Source of the DNA: Glandiceps talaboti
Taxonomy: Eukaryota; Hemichordata; Enteropneusta; Spengelidae
Assembly: GCF_964340395.1 (NCBI RefSeq)
Contig: NC_135549.1
Span: 24,529,842-24,593,841, forward strand
DNA length: 64,000 bases
Reading direction: 5' to 3'
The stretch's first letter is position 1; each line of letters begins with the position of its first letter. The notes below the pieces were generated by a model. The model was not told where the DNA came from. It did not search any database and saw only the letters and a program-made list of their open reading frames with translations. Positions 1 to 11,775 of this stretch are shown here, piece by piece. Both the position numbers and the translations under genes were made by a program.

Positions 1-175
1 GAATTACACTCAATCATATACAGAACAACATGTAGCGCATATTGATGTATTTTAAAAGTAACATATGGAATTAAAAACAATTATTTAAAGACGACAGAGA
101 ACTGGATACGTAACCTAGGGGTTGTCTTATTTCCATTAACACTCTTAGAATTGCTTTTTACTTCTTCTTTGACAG

Positions 176-1122
176 GTCCAGGCTAGAACATGGAAGTGCA
201 ATAGTGTGTCTTGTCACTGTGGAGTTACAGTTAGGGAAAATAACAACGTCATCACTGTTGACATGTGCTATGGATCGTATGGAAAAACTGCTCCACAAGT
301 CATCAAATTAAATGAGGGGAATCTGTCAAAAGGTGTTCACATCACGAGAGACAAAGCCGGGAAAAGGTTTACGGTAGAGTAACGTTTACAACCATATTTG
401 TTTCAGTTCACGTAGTTTTTGGTGGGTTTACGATGCAATTTCTAACAGTCAAAGAGACGAAATATTATATAAAATTGTATAAGTTTATAGAAAAGCATTT
501 GCGTTTGCATAGTGTTTGTTAAATAAAGCTAAATGTTCCATATTAATTTTTTGGACATAATCATATTCTATGTCAATAAATCTGACATTGTTCGTCCTTC
601 ATCAACTCTATTCCGACTAGATCAACATGCCTTCCGGTGCCTCAGTTCGAGCTGACACTGCATCTTGGGGAATGAGTGTTTATGTTGAAGTACCAAGTGA
701 CGAGTATAACAACTCAGAAGGTCTGTGTGGTACGTTTGATGACGATAGTAGTAATGATTATACAATGGCTAACGGAGATGTTTTTCAGTATTCTGGACGA
801 CTACCAGATAGTTTTGCTGACAGTTGGAGGCAAGTACTGCATGATTTAAATACGTATAAGTGAAGGTAATTTGCCCAATTTCGATTTTGAAAAAATATAT
901 ATGATAAGACCACAGTTGATAAAAAAAAGCCAATGTGAATAACAATCATGTTGCTTTTTTAATTGGGACACATATATAAACACCATAAACTGCTATTTTT
1001 TTCCGTGGGTTAGTATTGTTTATCCAGTTATCATATACCTTATATCTTATGTGATGTTGTCATACATAATATTCTACATATTGTCAAGTATGTCAAATCG
1101 ATTGGAGAATTTTATCGTATAC

Positions 1123-1153
<31 letters not shown>

Positions 1154-4100
1154 TGTATGTATGTATGTATGTATGTATGTGTGTATTGTGTATATGTGTA
1201 TGTATGTATGTATGTATGTATGTATGTATGTATGTATGTATGAATGTATGTATGTATGTATGTATGTATGTATGTATGTATGTGTGTGTGTGTGTGCGTG
1301 TGTGTATGTATGTATGTATGTATGTATGTATGTACATGTATGTATGTATGTATGTATGTAGGTATGTATGTATGTATGTATGTATGTATGTGTATGTATA
1401 TGCGTGCGCACGTGCTTGAGTGTTTTAATTGTATAATTTAAACAAATTGAATGATAATTGCCTGTCTACCTATCTATCAGACTTGGTACTGATGAGAGCC
1501 TTTTTTATAAATTGCCTGGAAATATTAACAATGGAGAAACGGACGAGGTCAAATACTGCAGTTGTTTCAAAGATGTCAGTAGCTGTACCCACGGAATTGA
1601 AGGAAAGCCAACTTTGGACACTAACACCATTGACATAACTGCATCTCTTGATGATCCTTCCGTTACACCTGTAAGGTACGAGTAATATAAATATAGATGA
1701 TTGTCAATGTTAATTCATGGACGACACTAGTCTAGAATCAAAGGAGCAAGACTATCCTATAATCTCTTTCAAGAACTATCTCAGAATGACAATATGCAAG
1801 TGCCAGATTAACGGTTTTATGTTGAACTTACGAATAGCAATATAGGTCGATGTCAAGATATACTCAACTTTTGCATTACTTTAATATCTTTAATACTAGT
1901 GTCAATCGGTTTGTTTCGTTGATAATTTTTTAAGTGTAACTTGGGACTATATGTGTGATTTGTCAAGTAATAAAATATGTAACTAAAACATGTAATGAAA
2001 ATTCATCTAAATATGCGAGTTCACATGAACACACTCTTTGTATACATGTGCAAAGGAGAAAGCGGAGAACTAGGGAAAACAGTGAAGACGTGTCTTGGTA
2101 TCCATACACACCTGACCCAACTTTTGTACCGGCTAATGTGTCATGGCCGACACCAAGTGGCTTCACTGAACAGGAAGCACGTGAGTTATGCAAATTAGCT
2201 GTCACCAACTCATCAGCAGCTGAGGCATGCCGGGAATTTCCTGGTGTTGACATTTTTACTGGAGTTGAAGGTTGTGTAGAGGATGTTAAGGTAATTATTG
2301 ATACAGTATTTTGCAAATAAAGAAAATTAAAATATAAGATGACCTACTGCAATTAATGTGTTGTATTGCCGACAATTGTAGTAAGCTGTAATAAACTAGT
2401 TATGAATTTACCTATTCGCATGGTAGTTGACTATAGGAATGACCCATGTCTGTGTCTGTCAGTCCATCTGTACTTCCACTGGTAGCCACATCTCAGTCAC
2501 CCATAACTTAGTCTAGCCGTGGCCATTCCTCATCTCAATGGAATGTCAAGTCTGAAAATAACTTTTTCTAGACGTCCGGGCTAGCTCTTACTGCGAAATC
2601 CGTTCGCTTATTGTATCAGAAGAAAGCCCGAACGTCTAGCAGTAAGACTTAACTCAGTGTACCCAAACCTGGCATACATGTTAAACGCTATACAACACAT
2701 ATGAACGTTACTTAATTTTGTGACCTTGACATGTATGGCAAAGTGGCGGGCATATTTGTGATAAAATATGCATTTTGTTCTATACCTCAAAAGTTGCGTT
2801 CATACAAACACAATTTGAGTGTCCCTTCCCACAGCATCAATGTTTAGCTTTCTAATGAGATCTTTACTTCCATCTTTAAGGTCAAATCGAAATTTGCACA
2901 ATAATTGTAGTAGTTTTGTTCATGAGGCCATCATTCAATTTTCTAGATCTATGTTATCAGAGGTAAGCTTTGCTACAAGATGCTATATATAACCCCTTTC
3001 CAGTGACCTACATAATCAGGGTCAAATAGCATTTTATCCATATATTTTAACTTTTCAATGTATAGATACAATTCAAGATTACACATCCATGCTTGTAGAG
3101 ATGAGCATTCTATTAAGAAACTGATATTTGACCTTGAGTATCAATCTTCTGGCTCAAATAGCAATTTGATAAATAAAGTCGAAAAGTATTTTCCTCTATA
3201 GATGGTTTTTAACCCTCGGGCTGCTAGAAGGCTGACATTGTCCCAATACTGAATGTCTTGTACAGTAAATATTCATTTCCCAGTAGTGTGTTGGGTCATC
3301 AATTAATGTCCCTTTTTGACATTATGTACATGCTTTTAAGAATGATATTATGAATTATACGTTAATTGTAGGACCCTATCCTAGACACCAATTGGCAGTA
3401 CAGTTTGTGTCTGGGGCTGTGTCTTCGATGAAGACTTGTTACTTTCACATTTGTACTCCCAATAGTTGCGTGTAAACTTAGAACTTTAAGAAGGTCGAAG
3501 CATATCAAGATATCTAGTATTGACTGTCCATGCTATGATTTAGTTATCAGATAGTATGGATTTCCTCGTCACTGTCATAAGTGAAATGCAAACTGCCTGT
3601 CAAGAACAAGTATTGAAGAATGTCGACCTTTATGAGATTGGTAAGAACGTATTTATATCCTTTGGTCTTGCTTTCCAAACATTTTTTGTCAACTTTGAAT
3701 GTCACATTAGTTATATTATATCACCAAGCTGGCATTTGTTTCTTCACAATATTCAGGTGATAATGGCACTGTGATAGCGACTCCTCCAACATTCTTACAA
3801 GATTTAATCTGTCCAGGGGAGTGTAGTGTTAATGGTATATGTGTGAATGGAACATGCAATTGTGACGATGGTTAGTGCATTACGCTATGGACTTTATATG
3901 CATATAGTAATGGAACAAATATTGGGTGAAACTAATTTTTTTTGTAAACATGATCCCTAACATTCTGTTGGACAAAATGAGAATATTGCCGAAGTAACAA
4001 ACCTGAGGAATATAAACTACACGTTTGTAGCATTAATTTTTGTATAATTATTTGCCAAGCTTGTTGTAGTTCCATTTTGCTAGTTACTAATTGACTCCAA

Positions 4101-6033
4101 AGTTCCAATTTAGATCCATGTGTATACCATTGGGATGACGAAGCTTAATACTAAAGCACGATTCCACACCACTTTATTTATTTATGTAGTATATTGAATA
4201 TCAGGATTTTCAGGTTCAGACTGTTCTATTGACTCGTCAAAGCCTCCCGAAGTCTGGTTTGTATTAGGTGAAGAACAAGCAGTGTGTGATATTCGACAGG
4301 AAGATTGTACAACCATTAGTATGATTGGTGACAATTTCTTGGATTCAGAAGATCTGACATGTTACTACTTTGACGGGAATGTTAGTGGTCTAATGTTTTG
4401 ATACTGATACTGAAGTGTAAATTTCTGTCACAAGGCTTAATATTTAAAGCCTCTCCACATACCTTGTAAATTTACACTTCAGTATCTTTAGACTTTCATT
4501 TACGTTATCTTTGTTTCTCCGGTATTCATATCCACCTGGTAATGTATGTTTTACTTAATACAATAAAGATTGAATGTAAAATATATACAGCTATGAATTT
4601 TCTACAATGTCATAATACCAAAGTAATCATTTCAGATGACTGGTGACTCGAGTAAGGAAGTTACTTATTACACAAAGGTTGGAGTGTCCATGAGGAGTTT
4701 CCGAGAAGTCTTTTGTGAGTTTGATGCTCCTATGGTGATTCCTGGAAATCCTGATCTGGTGAAAGGGGTAACTGTCAAACCAGTGGTGATGTTTATAAGT
4801 AACGATGATGGCCAGACTGTAAGTGAAGGGTTGCCATTGACAACCTATGATTCAAGATGCCAGGACTGCAATGATGATGGGGATTGTCAAATGAAGGTCA
4901 GTGAACTTCTCATAATACACTGTGAAATGCGAGATCGAAAACAGGATTTGTCGTGCTGTCGAGAGAAGCATTAACGGTTTGATATACTGATAAACACATA
5001 TTCAATGTCGATGATGTGGTCTAGAACAAAATGTTTGGTTCCGGTTACCCGACCCACCCAGTTTTTCACTGCCTAACCTTTTTTTTTTTTACTTATTCGA
5101 GAAAAAAATAAAATCGCGAAAATTGTGAAGTCTCGCTAGAAATAGTGGATATTTAAAAAGATACATAAAAAATATATAAAATATACTTACCCCAACTATT
5201 CCAATATTGAGCGTAATCGGAACCACGCGCTTTTTATGTTAGGGCTAAATTTAATACTGTGAAACAACAGAAATGTCAGCGCAAATAGAGAATGATTTGC
5301 AAAGGTTGACTAAAAGATATGCCAAGATTTATGTGTGGTCGAATCGCACCACTAAATTTACTTGATCTGACGATTAACGTGGCCTTCTCCTTATCATTCA
5401 TACAACAATACATTTCCCTATAAACTATTGCAGTTGAATTCGTGTGAAATTAATGGGCATTGTTTTGAAGACAAGGAGTTCCATCCAACAGACATGAAGA
5501 GACAATGTCAACCAGACATCGACAGATTTCACTGGACTCAAATAGTGGATGACAATGGTAAATATCTCTTGTTCATAAATGGGTTTCAAACATCACAGAT
5601 TTCAAACATTTAATCTAGTACTTATTCATAAAAAAACTGATCCGACATTATGAATAGTATAGTATTAGAGATTTTTCATAGATAATTTTGCATTATTATC
5701 TCATTACTTTATTGCATGACACCTGTTTCACACTGAAAAAGAGATATGAATTTTACTTGTAGGTGGCAATGACCAAACTCCATACGTCATAATTGGAGTT
5801 TCGTGTGCCGTTGTTGTTGTATCACTGGTTATAATCCTATGCATAATCTATGTGTACTGGTCTCAAAAATGCAAGCGACATAGAAGTAAGGTACTGTAAC
5901 CTTGTTTAATCTGTCCAGATAACGACATGTTACAATAGGGTTAAGAAGTCGTTAAAGGGTGTAAGGTTAACATGTTGAACTTGTCGTTAACAATGTATGA
6001 AGATGCATTAATTACAAAAGATGACCCATGTCC

Positions 6034-6074
<41 letters not shown>

Positions 6075-6532
6075 ACAAACAAACAAACAAACAAACAAAC
6101 AAACAAACAAACAAACCAGGAAAACGAACCCTGGTATGTGTTTCGGTTATAATATATATTTCTATGTGGTGATGTGATGGAAACAAAGATATCACAACTT
6201 GATAATAAATTGCATAGAAATAAAATTACATATATTACTTTGAGAGGAACAGAATATTTGCGAATAATTCCATCGTACGTGGAGTTAGTTCGTCGTCAGT
6301 TAATTGGCAAGTATTGAGCTTGATTATCATTAATGTTAGTGAAAACTGATTGACCTACATTGGTGCTCATGCTTGACCGAAAAATGAATGATTTATTCTA
6401 GGAAACGCTGAATCTCATTGGTACAGTTATTGTTACAATCTTGTACAACTTTTTTCTTTATTTTTCTTTACAGCTGATATAGAATTCCAAAAAAGGGGTC
6501 CACACCAAGATGTATCACATAAGAACGAATAA
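176..6532 (+). CDS. VWDE-like protein (VWD, EGF-like, transmembrane), 3' part of gene
   Basis: Eleven exons read in phase: 176-373, 621-829, 1481-1675, 2056-2290, 3544-3640, 3757-3870, 4205-4380, 4636-4896, 5434-5557, 5763-5885 and 6474-6532 (TAA). They give 596 codons. The 5' end lies outside the window. Exons 1-2 carry a VWD-domain end (CxCGVTVRE, then EGLCGTFDDD). The exon 3/4 junction makes a basic RRKRR stretch that fits a furin-type cleavage site. Exons 6-7 form one EGF-like module with six Cys (CPGECSVNGICVNGTCNCDD, then GFSGSDC). Exons 7-9 hold a Cys-rich region (YDSRCQDCNDDG). Exon 10 encodes about 25 hydrophobic residues (YVIIGVSCAVVVVSLVII) and then basic KCKRHR, so a type I membrane protein is inferred. 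The order resembles von Willebrand factor D and EGF domain proteins. The role is unknown, probably extracellular adhesion or matrix. Exon 2 uses a GC donor. The exon 5 acceptor was chosen by reading phase and has a weak pyrimidine tract. Confidence 0.8.
826..1480 (+). other. Non-canonical GC-AG intron in the VWDE-like gene
   Basis: The exon ends TTGGAG and the intron opens GCAAGT at 830. The acceptor is TATCAG at 1475-1480. Joining them completes the Arg codon AG|A and gives SWRLGTDESLF, as expected after a VWD domain. No GT donor nearby keeps the frame. The intron also holds the TATG microsatellite. Confidence 0.7.
1123..1403. repeat. (TATG)n microsatellite
   Basis: About 280 bp of TATG tetranucleotides with a few interruptions and a short GT run, inside an intron of the VWDE-like gene. 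The long ORFs of repeated MYVC or YIHT across it are artefacts of the repeat. Confidence 0.97.
2566..2640. repeat. Short inverted repeat in a VWDE-like intron
   Basis: CTAGACGTCCGGGCT near 2568 and AGCCCGAACGTCTAG near 2624 are reverse complements with one mismatch. They frame about 40 bp. It may be a small transposon relic. Confidence 0.45.
2650..3230. repeat. Degenerate repeats in intron 4 of the VWDE-like gene
   Basis: Loosely repeated blocks share phrases such as GACCTTGA and GGTCAAAT with spacings near 130-150 bp. This resembles a diverged tandem array. No coding potential is seen between 2291 and 3543. Confidence 0.3.
4406..4486. repeat. Perfect 19-bp inverted repeat just after an exon
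   Basis: GATACTGAAGTGTAAATTT at 4406-4424 is exactly repeated in reverse complement at 4468-4486, with a 43-nt loop. It starts 26 nt after the donor of the exon ending at 4380, so it could form an RNA hairpin in the pre-mRNA, or be a small transposon relic. Confidence 0.75.
5028..5235 (+). repeat. Interspersed repeat family A, copy 1
   Basis: Contains GTTTGGTTCCGGTTACCCGA, a TATTCGAGAAAAAAAT block, GAAGTCTCGCTAGAAATAG and TTGAGCGTAATCGGAACCAC. The same ordered blocks recur at 11440-11775 and, inverted, near 9680-9890. No coding capacity is seen, so a non-autonomous element is likely. It lies in an intron of the VWDE-like gene. Confidence 0.7.
6033..6115. repeat. (AAC)n followed by (AAAC)n
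   Basis: Compound microsatellite in the last intron of the VWDE-like gene. It explains the poly-Thr and poly-Val ORFs on the two strands. Confidence 0.95.
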
Positions 6533-6911
6533 GGACACGTGTTATAGGGAAACATACACAACGTTTTAAATACAGCTTGATACTTATCCAGGAGTTTAAT
6601 TTACTAAAGTAATAACTATTTTCAATCACATTAAGACTTGTAAGTTTAATCCAGAATGTCTACGATTAGACTTATGTACATGTTAAAAATTACCATAAAA
6701 CAATAATATGTAAAGTAGACAGTGCAAGAACAATTCATGGTCCAAAACGCCAACTGTGGTTTACGACGTTGACGGTATGTAATAACTAACATAGTACCCA
6801 TGGAAAAATACCTAATGATATACATCTATCACTAAAGTGTACCCAGCGCCATCTCGTTATCACATTCATAATTTTGTTTTCTTTTTAATTTTATCCTATT
6901 TTTAGTTCATC

Positions 6912-6912
<1 letters not shown>

Positions 6913-6958
<46 letters not shown>
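6913..6958. repeat. (TCAA)n microsatellite
   Basis: About eleven TCAA units in the probable 3' UTR of the VWDE-like gene. Confidence 0.93.
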
Positions 6959-6960
<2 letters not shown>

Positions 6961-7009
6961 TGAGTGACATGTACGTTTAGAATTCATTGTGTAAATAACT
7001 TTTTGTGTG

Positions 7010-7015
7010 AATAAA
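7010..7015 (+). promoter_or_regulatory. Candidate poly(A) signal of the VWDE-like gene
   Basis: AATAAA about 480 bp after the stop codon at 6530-6532, in a T-rich context. It is the first convincing hexamer followed by T-rich DNA on this strand. Confidence 0.5.
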
Positions 7016-8180
7016 GTTTCATGTGAAAAATAAAAAAAATCTCTACTTTTATAATTTCCAATTCAAGAGACATGCTTTAATTTAAAGCACGTAATATTCT
7101 ACGTTTTTTCGGCACATTATAGGTAACATATGAATATCAAATAAATAAGATGGATTTATGGACGATATAGATATAATTCTAAGTATATTCCTTGTGAGAG
7201 GAATTAAACTCTTTTGCGCATTGTCTATGAAGTCTTTGTAAAATCTTCAGTAGCTGTGGAGTGAAAACATACCGTCGTCGATATCGAATAAAAGTGTGTA
7301 ATATACAATATATAATGTTTAAAACCGAAGAATAAAACTAATTGGTGAGGGTGTTTTATCTTATATCTCTCTTGTCTTGACCTGTCTTTCATTACATTGC
7401 TCCTTTGTTTCATCCTTGTAAATGTATGTAACATTGTGTATGTAGCCAAAGACAATCAAATCTTACTTGTCTGTGATGTAGCTCCCCACTTTTCGGATCG
7501 TGAACTTTTGCATTTATTTTTACTAAATATTGTTCATCTTTAGATACCCTCAAGACTAAGTGTTTACGCGCATACGGACTAAGTGTTCACACGCATACGG
7601 TGAAAAGTATGGAGGTCACCCTGTCCCTTCGTAGTAAATTTTAGAGGTTGATTACGTCCTTCTAAAGACTGTACATGTTTCCCACAATCCTATTTTGTCT
7701 GTGCTGCCCTCTATCTGGATGACAATACCCTATATTGGACCTTCGTTTGGTCCTGAAAATGGCAATTCAAAGACTCATCCTATGGAAGTACAGAATGTAA
7801 CTTTATCGATCAACCTGATGTATTTTGCAGGTCAGATAGGTTGCGATATTCACGGAAATAATGTGTACAACAAGTACACTATTGCTGTAAGTGCATTCGG
7901 TGATAGGCATGAAAACCATAGAAAGGACGAACAATATACTAGATGTAAACTGAATCATGCCTTCTGTAGGACAAATTTCAGTACTTATATGCAAATAAAA
8001 ATTATCAAAATGAAAAATTACAGAAGAAGCTATAATGCACTTTGTTTTCTTAATTGTATGCAAACAAGTATCAGAAATTTGAAGATTCCGTCCTCATACA
8101 AAATTCTGCGTAATTATCAAAGATATTTATAAGCAAATGACTCATTTAAACTAAAACCCACGCAAAGCTTTACTTACATA
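7016..8180. other. Intergenic, no recognised gene
   Basis: Open frames here (for example 7695-8132, 145 codons) have no recognisable domain, no splice context and low-complexity Lys/Asn-rich ends. I see nothing to support a gene. Confidence 0.5.
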
Positions 8181-8184
8181 CTTT

Positions 8185-8620
8185 AAAGGGGAACACCACA
8201 CCAGGATATAGAAACATTTTCATAAACCGGGGTTTGAAGTCTTTTCATGATTTTACGTCACCTACAATTACTTGTCATTTCAGAAAAAAACAGCAAATTG
8301 ATCTTGTGCATATATAGGGTATCTTTGCTATGGGCTATTGCATCGTGGGAGATAGTAGAAATGCATTACTCAATAGTTGAATATTGAATATTCACGACAG
8401 CTGTTTCACACTTTTCTTTTAAATTTTGTACTCATGAATATTTGAAATAGCAATTTTTGATCCTTTAGTCCCCAATGGAAAAACAACAACAACACTAAAA
8501 ACATCATGAGCATAACATCACAATGAATAAAACTATATCATATTGGTTATCATTGTGCATAGTAGGACAATATACAGGGTGTAAGTATACAGCAGTGTTT
8601 GTCCACAAGAGAATCGATGT
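8185..8620 (+). repeat. Interspersed repeat family B (AAAGGGGAA start)
   Basis: Begins TTTAAAGGGGAACACC and later contains GCATCGTGGGAG. A second copy with the same start and a similar later block (GCATTATGGGAG) is at 19610-19760. The complement of the start appears at 41608-41625. A SINE or MITE is likely; no coding frame. Confidence 0.5.
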
Positions 8621-8879
8621 TTACGAAAAATATACACGTAAAATAAAAATAATTTGATTTAAAATTTTGTCATAAGTATAACATAGGTGTATGGATTGTA
8701 AGCTTAATTGAGAAGATGACAACACTGTCTTTTTTAGTGCACAGTAGAAATACCTGGTTTGTAAATGCCCTATAAAACAGCACCCTCACACCACACATAC
8801 ACCTGAAATATTATATTCTTCTACTTCATACTTGACTGACTTTCACTGGGTGTTTTCTTCGAACGTATATGCTGTGATA

Positions 8880-10335
8880 CAAAAACCAGATGGTATAATG
8901 ATGTTGAACGGAAACGGTACAACAGGACAGTCCATGTATTCCAACCAGATTTTTTTTTCGTACGAACTTCCACTCAACGTCGATGTTTTCCTGTGACACA
9001 ATGAGAAGAATTCATTTACATGATATTTACATTTAAACGAGCTATAATTTATGTGTAAAATGTTAACTCACAGACTGAATTAAGTTCAACGCAAGCACTG
9101 AATATTGTAGAGCTGGAAGAAAAAACGAAGATATAAAAACTCAACGTCGATGTTTTCCTGTGACACAATGACAATTACGCACGATATTTATATTTTTAAC
9201 AAGTGACAATTAAAATATAAATTCAGATTCAAATATATTAGTGTCAAGCCCTGATAGATAGTTTATATTTTAAACCCTGAAGAAGAAGAAAAGGAAAACA
9301 AATTCCCTAGTACATTTTATTGCGTATATAGTCAAACCAAGGGAAACTGCGAAATATTCTCAAATTTGTATTATTTTGGACATTAAAATTATTTCACTTT
9401 TTTTTTTCATTCTGTAAGCTGTGTTTTTCTTGCAATATAACATTTTTTGTTTTAAGTTATTTTCGTGAACTCATTTGTTATATTTCTTTTTTCTAGGAGA
9501 ATTGTTCTTTGTTTTTGTACTCATTTTTTTGTTTTTAACCGGGTTTTGTTTTCTATTGAATGCAATGTGTTATAATTAGCTTTAAATAAACTTTTTAAAT
9601 TTTATTATATTTTTTTTCACATGTGAGTGTCGATTTCAGGTTTTCTGTTGTTTTCAAAACGGTCTCTATATGTTGTTTAATTCTTCCTATCAGATGAACA
9701 GCCATTACAGATTGGAAGAACAGTTTTATATTGTCTTGTTAAGTTGGTGTCAGTTTCCGCATCCACTATTTCTTGCGAGACTTCACGATTTTCGCGATTT
9801 TATTATTATTTTTCTCGAATACTCGAATAAGAACGTTTAGGGTGTGTGAAAAAATAGTTGGAGTAGGATAACCAGATCCAAACAACTCTTTTTATTTGGC
9901 CTATGCGCAAATTCATAAAATAAGTTGAGTAGGGAAATAACTAAGGAAATAAACGATTTTGTCAATATGACACTACCATGTAAGATACAGTCGTTGGTGG
10001 CGCTCTCTCATAGGCAACATTTTGACGTACCATTTATTTTGGAGTATGTGTCTGACATGAGAGCTATCGACGAATTCAAAAACGTTAACACTATAACGAT
10101 GACAGTACGAAAGAATACGCACAACGTCACTCTATCATCAGTAGTGGTAAAGGTTGTCGGAGTGACGTTGTAGTATATGACGTATTCATCATACGTCATA
10201 TACTTGCCCGCCGGATGTACATTTAAAAATGACTTTCACCACTAACAGGTAAGCCTGATATTGGGTCTGACCAATAGACAACCATCAGTAACGACTGAAT
10301 AATTGAACCAAAGCCAATAAGACGTAAAGGAGACT
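8880..10335 (-). pseudogene. Inverted TRPC pseudogene fragment (exons 6 and 7)
   Basis: On the minus strand, 10033-10320 matches the pore/S6 exon of the array ([15 protein letters not shown] is readable). About 8883-8997 matches the exon with DVEWKFVR. The intron between them keeps blocks of copy 1's intron 6, so this is a duplicated genomic piece and not a processed copy. Exon 6 has stop codons and frameshifts. Exon 7 has a 9-T run where the intact copies have TTTTTGTT, a one-base shift. The first 30 bases or so of exon 7 with its acceptor occur again at 9140-9172. No other exons of this copy were found nearby. Confidence 0.85.
9680..9890 (-). repeat. Interspersed repeat family A, inverted copy
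   Basis: Reverse complement of the family seen at 5028 and 11440, including CTATTTCTTGCGAGACTTCA and the T-rich TCTCGAATA block. It lies inside the intron of the inverted TRPC pseudogene. Confidence 0.65.
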
Positions 10336-10984
10336 AAAAATGAAATGATACAAAATACCACATCAACATAAACGAATCACGGACAATAGAAAATATTACC
10401 TTCTGTTGGATTTTTTTTGGTGAATAAAAAGCCCGACCGTGCCTGACTTCACTAAAGCATACATATGAGACTATTGAAGGTTTAAAGGCCAATGATTCGA
10501 TCTCACGTTTTTTTACATTAGCATAATGTTATAAGTGGCGTCATAAGGATTAGCTACGAATCTACGATCATTGTTTTGGTCTGGGCTAACCTTTCCTACA
10601 GATCTGCCAGGCAACTGTTTTTTTAATCACCTTAACTTTTAATTAAATCTTACTATATATGTAAGAACCGATAATAGTATCACCAACTACAGACAATGGT
10701 ACATTTGTATATCAGAACGAATTTGATAAGATTCCGTTTTATACTATCAAATAAATATCGAACTTTACTAGGTTTTGAACGAAGGGGTGGGATAGGGTGG
10801 GGGTGGTGGTTAGAATTGTACTATTTGATGAAGACAAGGTGATGTCATTCATGGACTTTTGACGGTAACTGCTCGTGTAGCATGATATATTTGATTTACT
10901 CTACGGAGATATCATAACACTGTTCCTCGACATCATGATTTAATTTAATGACATTACTACGAGAGATTTCGTCTTAGCTTGCAA

Positions 10985-11240
10985 ATGCTATTATAGTAAT
11001 GTGACTAACCATCTAGACGCCAAGTCGTCATTCAACACTATTCAGCAACACCCAATGCTTAATAAACTGAACGCACTCAATGTACCGGCATATTTACAAC
11101 TATGGATATTAGATTACCTCACTGAAAGATTACAATATGTTCGCACAATTTTTTTTTCTATTAGGCCTGATGAAGCCCCTACTATAGTACTAACAGCCCA
11201 ATTAGTTGTCCTGTTACGGTTTACTTACAGCTTTTGAAAT
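10985..11240 (+). pseudogene. LINE reverse-transcriptase fragment
   Basis: A 78-codon frame includes SSFNTIQQHPMLNKLNAL, then YLQLWILDYLTERLQYVR. This is the A/B-motif region of non-LTR reverse transcriptases (FSSAFNTI...L.KL...WI.D.LT.R.Q.V). The catalytic YxDD region and the rest of the element are missing, so it is a dead scrap of a CR1/Rex/jockey-like LINE. Confidence 0.7.
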
Positions 11241-11439
11241 CTTAAACGCCGAGTGTTAATTTCATTGTAAATACTGAAGTGATATAGACATTTAGATTTG
11301 AAAAGTGTGTTAAAATTGATTTCCCAGTGCCTCAATTATATACTGTGAGAGACTAGGCTCATATCTCTAAATACTTAGTTTACATCGCGTATTTTGTTTT
11401 GAGGCAACCGTATACCGTAAGGCCCAATAAGAAAAATGT

Positions 11440-11775
11440 TTGGTTCTGGTTACCCAACCCCATCTAGTTTTTTCACGCAAACCCTACATTTTTTACGTAT
11501 TCGAGAAAAAAAAATCGCGGAAATTGTGAAGTCTCGTCAGAAATAGTGGATGCGGAAACTGACATCAACTTAAAAAAGACAATATAAAACTGTTCTTCTA
11601 ATCTGTAATGGTTGTACATCTGATGAGAAGAAACCAATAACACAGAGACCATATGGAAAACAACGGAAAACATAACTACCTGAACTAGAGACTCACATAT
11701 GAAAAAAAAATATATATATAAAGTAAAAAATCTACCTACCCACCTATTCTAAAATTGAGCGTAATCGGAACCACT
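11440..11775 (+). repeat. Interspersed repeat family A, copy 3 (longest)
   Basis: Shares GTATTCGAGAAAAA, AATTGTGAAGTCTCG, GAAACTGACATCAACTT and TTGAGCGTAATCGGAACCAC with the other two copies. The block ACTGTTCTTCTAATCTGTAA pairs with the copy at 9680. A frame on the minus strand inside it is not a gene. Confidence 0.7.

Noticed and set aside
1051-1441. Several ORFs of repeated MYVC or YIHT on both strands
   Set aside because: Translations of the TATG microsatellite; same cause at 25200, 56800 and 57250.
7695-8132. 145-codon ORF
   Set aside because: No recognisable domain, no homologous copy in the window, and a Lys/Asn-rich AT-driven end; kept as unassigned intergenic sequence.
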